This document shows positions 8,168-11,495 of a stretch of DNA of 11,495 nt, in pieces. This DNA comes from Isotricha intestinalis (lineage: Eukaryota > Ciliophora > Litostomatea > Vestibuliferida > Isotrichidae), in assembly GCA_023807065.1 (NCBI GenBank), contig JAJJLU010004576.1, positions 1-11,495 of the forward strand. The letters are read 5' to 3'. The position numbers were made by a program, and so were the translations under genes. Position 1 is the first letter of the stretch. Each line of letters opens with the position of its first letter. The notes under the pieces were generated by a model. It saw only the letters and a program-made list of their open reading frames with translations, was not told where the DNA came from and ran no database searches.

Positions 8168-8558
8168 AAATCTTTTTATAATTATATAAATATTACATTC
8201 ATAAATCTTAATATATTATTTTTAATAAAAAAATCAAAATTAAATAAAAGTAAAAACATACTTAGCAATAAAAAAATTTAAATTCTCCTGAAAAACCATA
8301 TTTTATATCTTAATTTGAAAAGAAAAAAAAATTTAAAGAAATAATAGAAATCAACTTAAAAATGAAAGAATAATCATTGATTATAAGTTAATAAAAAAAT
8401 TTGTTAAAACACAATTTTATATTTAAATTTAAGAAAAAAAATTGTTTTACATTCTTTTTATTTTTATTTGATTCTAATAATAATTATTCTATACACTTAA
8501 TTAACAATATTTAAATTATATTTCCTTTTAATTTTAATGAAAATTTTTTATTCATTTT
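8168..8558. other. Convergent intergenic spacer, no gene seen
   Basis: These 391 bp separate the 3' ends of the membrane-protein gene and the EXO1-like gene. The stretch is A/T-rich, A-rich on the left and more T-rich on the right, in line with two converging 3' flanks. There are frequent stops in all frames, and I saw no RNA gene boxes, repeats or conserved coding fragments. Confidence 0.55.
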
Positions 8559-9662
8559 CTATTTTTTGAAAAAAGGTTTAAATATGTTTTCGTCTTCTTT
8601 TTTATTTTCTGATTTTTTTGGTTTTGGATTTCCTTCTAATAATTCTAAAGTAATTGGATCAATATTTCCACAACTAATTCCATACAAAATTTCAGGAGAT
8701 TGAATTGTTCCTACAATTTCATCTAAATTATATTTATATACAAAATCATTTTTATCTTGAGGAAGTTCATTCAAATATTTTCCTTTTTTTTCAATGGGAC
8801 AATAAATAATACCATATTTGTAAATGATTAAAGTTTTTTCAAACTCTTTAATTGTTTCTTCTAAAAATTCTTTATTAGAATTTTTTCCTCCTAATAATTT
8901 TTCAATAATTTTCACATAATTATCGTTGTGTTGAATTGCATTTGTTATTATATCTATTTTTTTATCAATTCCACTAAAAAAATCGCATCCTCTAAATATA
9001 CATTGGTAAAGTAATTTTTCTTCTGAAAAATTTTTATTAAAAAATATATGTTTATATTCATCTTGATTATATCTTAAACCTTTAAAAGTTTCAAAATCAA
9101 AATCATAAATAACATTTTTACAACCAAAAGCAACAAAATCAGAATCATTTCCTATAATAAAATCAATAATATTTTTTTTCTCTAAATATCTTAATTCATA
9201 ATCACCTTCATAAGGGCAAATTATATTTATAATATTATATTTATTTAAAACTTCATGAAAGTCTTTACAAAAAGGAGGTTTAAAACTTAAAGAATTTAGT
9301 TTTTCTTCAGCTGCTTTTTCATATTTTTTTTTCTTTATTAATTCATTAACATATATCATATTTTTCTCTCTTTGTAATCTTCTTTTTTCTTTTTCATTAA
9401 ATTTAATTGGAGGAAAATTACCATCAATTACTACAATTGGAGTAATATTATATAATTTTTTCATTAATAATAATTTTTCAGCTATTAATTCATATAATTG
9501 ATTATAATCTGGTATTTCATCTAAAATTGTTTTTTTTAATATAGGTTTTAAAGTGTGAAGAAAATGATGTCCATCAATTCCACATGTTAAATTTTTATAT
9601 TGTTCTAAATCAACTCTTTTTAAATGACGCTTTAAATAAGAGAATAATCTTCTAATTCCCAT
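8559..9662 (-). CDS. EXO1-like XPG/Rad2-family 5' nuclease with a PIP-box-like C-terminus
   Basis: The 367-residue protein starts with MGIRRLFSYLK, the N-terminus whose Met-Gly is needed for activity in this family, so the start is secure. The acidic metal ligands are all present: Asp30 (GIDGHH), Asp80 (VVIDGN), Glu152 and Asp154 (PYEGDYEL), Asp173 and Asp175 (GNDSDFVAFG), and Asp227 (RGCDFF). The arch region KEKRRLQREK (91-100) is conserved. NDSDFVAFGCKNVI resembles EXO1 more than FEN1, XPG or GEN1. The helix-two-turn-helix after GCDFFSG is degenerate, lacking the usual GxGxxxA, which may change DNA binding. There is no long EXO1 C-terminal tail. The last residues ENIFKPFFKK (358-367) resemble a PCNA-interacting peptide with Glu replacing Gln. 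Expected role: 5'-3' exonuclease and flap endonuclease in nuclear mismatch repair, resection or replication. A divergent paralogue with altered specificity cannot be excluded. Confidence 0.88.
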   Translation of the reverse strand: MGIRRLFSYLKRHLKRVDLEQYKNLTCGIDGHHFLHTLKPILKKTILDEIPDYNQLYELIAEKLLLMKKLYNITPIVVIDGNFPPIKFNEKEKRRLQREKNMIYVNELIKKKKYEKAAEEKLNSLSFKPPFCKDFHEVLNKYNIINIICPYEGDYELRYLEKKNIIDFIIGNDSDFVAFGCKNVIYDFDFETFKGLRYNQDEYKHIFFNKNFSEEKLLYQCIFRGCDFFSGIDKKIDIITNAIQHNDNYVKIIEKLLGGKNSNKEFLEETIKEFEKTLIIYKYGIIYCPIEKKGKYLNELPQDKNDFVYKYNLDEIVGTIQSPEILYGISCGNIDPITLELLEGNPKPKKSENKKEDENIFKPFFKK

Positions 9663-9772
9663 TATAAAAAAAATATTAAAATTAAATAATTAAACAACAA
9701 AAACCAACAAAAACAATAAAAAAAAAAGCCCTTAAAAAAAAAAATAAAATTAAAAAAAAAAACATTATAAAA
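9663..9772. promoter_or_regulatory. 110-bp divergent spacer between the EXO1-like and phosphorylase genes
   Basis: The two start codons face away across about 110 bp made mostly of A tracts on the plus strand, with a single G/C patch (AAAGCCCTTAAA near 9727). Both promoters should lie here. Long A tracts typically exclude nucleosomes, which would suit a shared open promoter. That is inference from composition alone. Confidence 0.5.
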
Positions 9773-11074
9773 ATGGAAGAAATAATAGAAACAAAACGTG
9801 ATAAAAAACCTTTAAGTAAATCTCAAATACATGACTTTATAACAGGGTACGTATCTGGAAAGATTCCAGATTACCAAGTGTCAGCACTTTTAATGGCGAT
9901 ATACCTAAATGGAATGAATAAAGAAGAAATAGCAGATTTAACAGAGGAGATGAGAGTAAGTGGAAATATATGGGACTTATCTACAATAAACGGTCCAAAG
10001 GTGGACAAGCACTCAACAGGAGGAGTAGGAGATAAAGTATCGTTAATCCTTGGTCCAATGGTTGCAGCTTGTGGAGCTAAAATGGCTAAGATGTCGGGAA
10101 GGGGACTTGGACATACTGGAGGAACTTTAGATAAGATGGAAAGTATACCTGGTATGAAAATTAATTTAACTAAAGAAGAATTCGATAAACAAGTTAATGA
10201 AATTAACTTAGCTATTATTGGTCAAGATAAAGATCTTGTTCCTGCTGATAAGAAAATTTATGCTTTAAGAGATGTTACTGCAACTGTTGGTTCAATTCCC
10301 TTAATTGCAAGTTCTATTATGAGTAAAAAATTAGCTACAGGATCTGATTGCATATTACTTGATGTTAAATATGGTGATGGTGCTTTTATGAAAGATATGG
10401 ATTCTGCTAAAGAATTAGCTATTACAATGGTTGATATTGGAAAGTCACTTAATAAAAATGTTAAAGCTGAAATTACTGATATGAATCAACCTCTTGGGAA
10501 ATGTGTTGGAAATTCATTAGAAATTAAAGAAGTTATTGAAACTCTTAAAGGAAATGGACCTGATGATTTAAATGAAATTTGCATTTCTAGTGGTGCTATA
10601 ATGTTAGAACAAGCTAAGATTTGTGATAGAAAAGAAGGAAGGAAAAGATTAGAAGAAAGTTTAAAAAATGGGAAAGCTTTTGAATATTTTAAATTATTTG
10701 TTAAATATCAAGGAGGTGATGTTTCTTATGTTGAAAATCCAGAGAAATTTGAAGTATCGAAAAATTTAATTGAAATTAAAAGTAAAGAAGAAGGTTATAT
10801 TAAAACAATTAAAGCTATGACTATTGGTTTAGCTTCTATGAAATTAGGAGGTGGAAGAGAACAACTTGATGATGTTATTGATATGAGTGCTGGAATTGTT
10901 TTAAATAAGAAAGTTGGTGATCATGTTAATAAAGATGAATTACTTTGTACTTTACATACAAATAAAAGTAAAGATGTTTATGAAGAAATTGTCAAATTTG
11001 TGGAAAGTGCTTATATCATTCAGAAAGACCCTGTTAATATGGAGGATTTCCATAAGGAAGTTTTAATTGAATAA
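9773..11074 (+). CDS. pdp: Pyrimidine-nucleoside phosphorylase (thymidine/uridine phosphorylase family), complete
   Basis: The 433-residue enzyme splits thymidine, deoxyuridine or uridine with phosphate, giving base and (deoxy)ribose 1-phosphate, in cytosolic pyrimidine salvage. It carries VDKHSTGGVGDK (77-88, phosphate binding), the family signature SGRGLGHTGGTLDKME (108-123), and ALRDVTATVGSIPLIASSIMSKK, placing Arg166, Ser181 and Lys185 where the pyrimidine-binding residues sit. LDVKYGDGAFMK, DMNQPLGKCVGNSLEIKE and the C-terminal KKVGDHVNKDELL domain follow. Length and text most resemble bacterial Firmicutes PyNP, suggesting lateral acquisition. No intron is needed. The first 120 codons or so are clearly richer in G/C and use ATA for Ile; the rest is A/T-rich and uses ATT. 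The 3' end is repeated inverted at the window edge. The family is certain; bacterial origin is inferred. Confidence 0.95.
   Translation: MEEIIETKRDKKPLSKSQIHDFITGYVSGKIPDYQVSALLMAIYLNGMNKEEIADLTEEMRVSGNIWDLSTINGPKVDKHSTGGVGDKVSLILGPMVAACGAKMAKMSGRGLGHTGGTLDKMESIPGMKINLTKEEFDKQVNEINLAIIGQDKDLVPADKKIYALRDVTATVGSIPLIASSIMSKKLATGSDCILLDVKYGDGAFMKDMDSAKELAITMVDIGKSLNKNVKAEITDMNQPLGKCVGNSLEIKEVIETLKGNGPDDLNEICISSGAIMLEQAKICDRKEGRKRLEESLKNGKAFEYFKLFVKYQGGDVSYVENPEKFEVSKNLIEIKSKEEGYIKTIKAMTIGLASMKLGGGREQLDDVIDMSAGIVLNKKVGDHVNKDELLCTLHTNKSKDVYEEIVKFVESAYIIQKDPVNMEDFHKEVLIE
10975..11059 (+). repeat. Left arm of an 85-bp perfect inverted repeat (inside the phosphorylase 3' end)
   Basis: These 85 bp are the exact reverse complement of 11411-11495, compared base by base without a mismatch. 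The arm covers codons from VYEE to HKE near the phosphorylase C-terminus. The match stops at the GAA codon four codons before the gene's last residue. Confidence 0.97.
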
Positions 11075-11341
11075 TTAATTTTTTTCAATAGGGTTTTTTA
11101 CTTTTTTTAAAAAAGAACAATTATTATAATTTAATAAGAAGAATTTTTCATATGATTAAATTTTTTTAAATTAAATAAAAAAATATGTCTTTTGGACAGG
11201 GGGATATTTTTTTTTTTTAAAAATTTAAAAAATTAAAAATTTAGAAAATATTTAAATTTTTGAAAGTTTCAAAAAATTTTTAAAAATTTTTTTTGTAATC
11301 TTTAAAAAGAGAATAACTTTATCACAAAGAAATTAATGAGT
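11075..11341. other. Spacer between the two phosphorylase ends, no gene seen
   Basis: This is the central part of the 351-bp loop between the inverted arms. It is A/T-rich and non-coding. It contains a striking G-rich patch TTTGGACAGGGGGATA (about 11191-11206) and an odd palindrome TTTTTGAAAGTTTCAAAAA (11257-11275). The rest is mostly homopolymer tracts. It is the natural 3' flank of the complete phosphorylase gene at least on its left side. Confidence 0.5.
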
Positions 11342-11495
11342 CTAATCTTTTAAATAACAAGAAAAGATTAAGATAAGACTAATATTATTAAAAATTAAAA
11401 AAATTAAAAATTCCTTATGGAAATCCTCCATATTAACAGGGTCTTTCTGAATGATATAAGCACTTTCCACAAATTTGACAATTTCTTCATAAACA
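11342..11495 (-). CDS. Inverted partial second copy of the phosphorylase 3' end, cut by the window edge
   Basis: On the minus strand, codons from 11494 onwards repeat the phosphorylase C-terminus exactly (VYEEIVKFVESAYIIQ ... EDFHKE). The frame then leaves the family sequence and reads 22 unrelated hydrophobic residues (FLIFLIFNNISLILIFSCY plus LKD) through A/T-rich DNA to TAG at 11342-11344, instead of the normal VLIE ending. Everything upstream of this C-terminal piece lies beyond the window. It is either a tail-to-tail second gene copy with an altered end, a broken copy, or an amplification/assembly fold-back of the intact gene. Complete identity at silent sites together with a random-looking new tail favours a very recent event or an artefact over an old functional duplicate. 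Confidence 0.55.
   Translation of the reverse strand, partial: VYEEIVKFVESAYIIQKDPVNMEDFHKEFLIFLIFNNISLILIFSCYLKD
11343..11370. repeat. Small inverted repeat able to form a hairpin
   Basis: TAATCTTTT (11343-11351) and AAAAGATTA (11362-11370) are perfect 9-bp complements with a 10-nt loop. The left arm overlaps the TAG that ends the inverted phosphorylase frame on the minus strand. It could be a 3' processing structure, or simply chance in A/T-rich DNA. Confidence 0.4.
11411..11495 (-). repeat. Right arm of the 85-bp perfect inverted repeat, running off the window
   Basis: It is the reverse complement of 10975-11059 with no difference. It reaches the last base of the window, so the true arm length is unknown. 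Just inside the arm, AATTAAAA (11402-11409) is complementary to TTTTAATT (11061-11068) next to the other arm, leaving one mismatched pair (11060/11410) between this 8-bp match and the perfect arm. Confidence 0.97.

Noticed and set aside
3126..9662. A replication/repair gene cluster
   Set aside because: PCNA and the EXO1-like nuclease are 4.6 kb apart with a lipid phosphodiesterase and a membrane protein between them, so proximity alone is not evidence of a functional cluster.
1..11495. Reassigned (ciliate-type) stop codons
   Set aside because: Conserved proteins end at TAA at the expected family C-terminus (PCNA, PKA-R, phosphorylase) and Gln is encoded by CAA. TAG is seen as a stop only in the doubtful inverted copy. 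TGA ends only the sphingomyelinase-like gene, so a TGA reassignment is unlikely but not strictly excluded.
1..11495. Anaerobic chytrid fungus (Neocallimastigomycota) as the source
   Set aside because: Extreme A/T content and bacterial genes would fit, but 24-32 nt introns and a type I pseudosubstrate in the PKA subunit do not fit fungi well. It is not formally excluded.

Overview
This is eukaryotic nuclear DNA: it is extremely AT-rich, its intergenic stretches are almost pure A/T, and its genes encode PCNA, a cAMP-dependent protein kinase regulatory subunit, an EXO1-like flap nuclease, a neutral-sphingomyelinase-like phosphodiesterase and a TLDc protein. Two genes carry tiny GT-AG introns of 24 and 32 nt. 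TAA ends most reading frames and glutamine is CAA, so TAA and TAG are not reassigned to glutamine. Tiny introns, A/T bias, a TLDc protein, a multi-cysteine membrane protein and a Firmicutes-type nucleoside phosphorylase together suggest an anaerobic protist, for instance a rumen-type litostome ciliate. That placement is inference and not proven here.

Layout, left to right: the 3' part of a TLDc-domain gene (+, <1-824); about 900 bp of A/T-rich convergent spacer; PKA regulatory subunit (-, 1724-2971, two exons); PCNA (-, 3126-3937, two exons) with a CCCGCCAAT element upstream; a spacer of about 530 bp; an unrecognised 302-aa gene (-, 4470-5378); a 75-bp divergent spacer; a neutral-sphingomyelinase-like gene (+, 5454-6626); a four-span membrane protein with a cysteine-rich ectodomain (+, 6710-8167); a convergent spacer; an EXO1/XPG-family nuclease (-, 8559-9662) with a PIP-box-like C-terminus; a 110-bp divergent spacer; a complete pyrimidine-nucleoside phosphorylase (+, 9773-11074). 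After a spacer of about 350 bp, the last 85 bp of the window are a perfect inverted copy of the 3' end of that phosphorylase gene.

The genes do not form an operon-like unit. PCNA and the EXO1-like nuclease share a DNA replication/repair theme, and the nuclease ends in a possible PCNA-binding motif, but they lie 4.6 kb apart with unrelated genes between them. The points most worth a second look are the two micro-introns, one of which restores the kinase subunit's docking domain; the E2F/CCAAT-like element before PCNA; the inverted repeat at the right end, which may be a real tail-to-tail duplication or a fold-back amplification/assembly artefact; and an abrupt change in base and codon composition inside the phosphorylase gene. 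I did not identify a wholly new multi-gene system.
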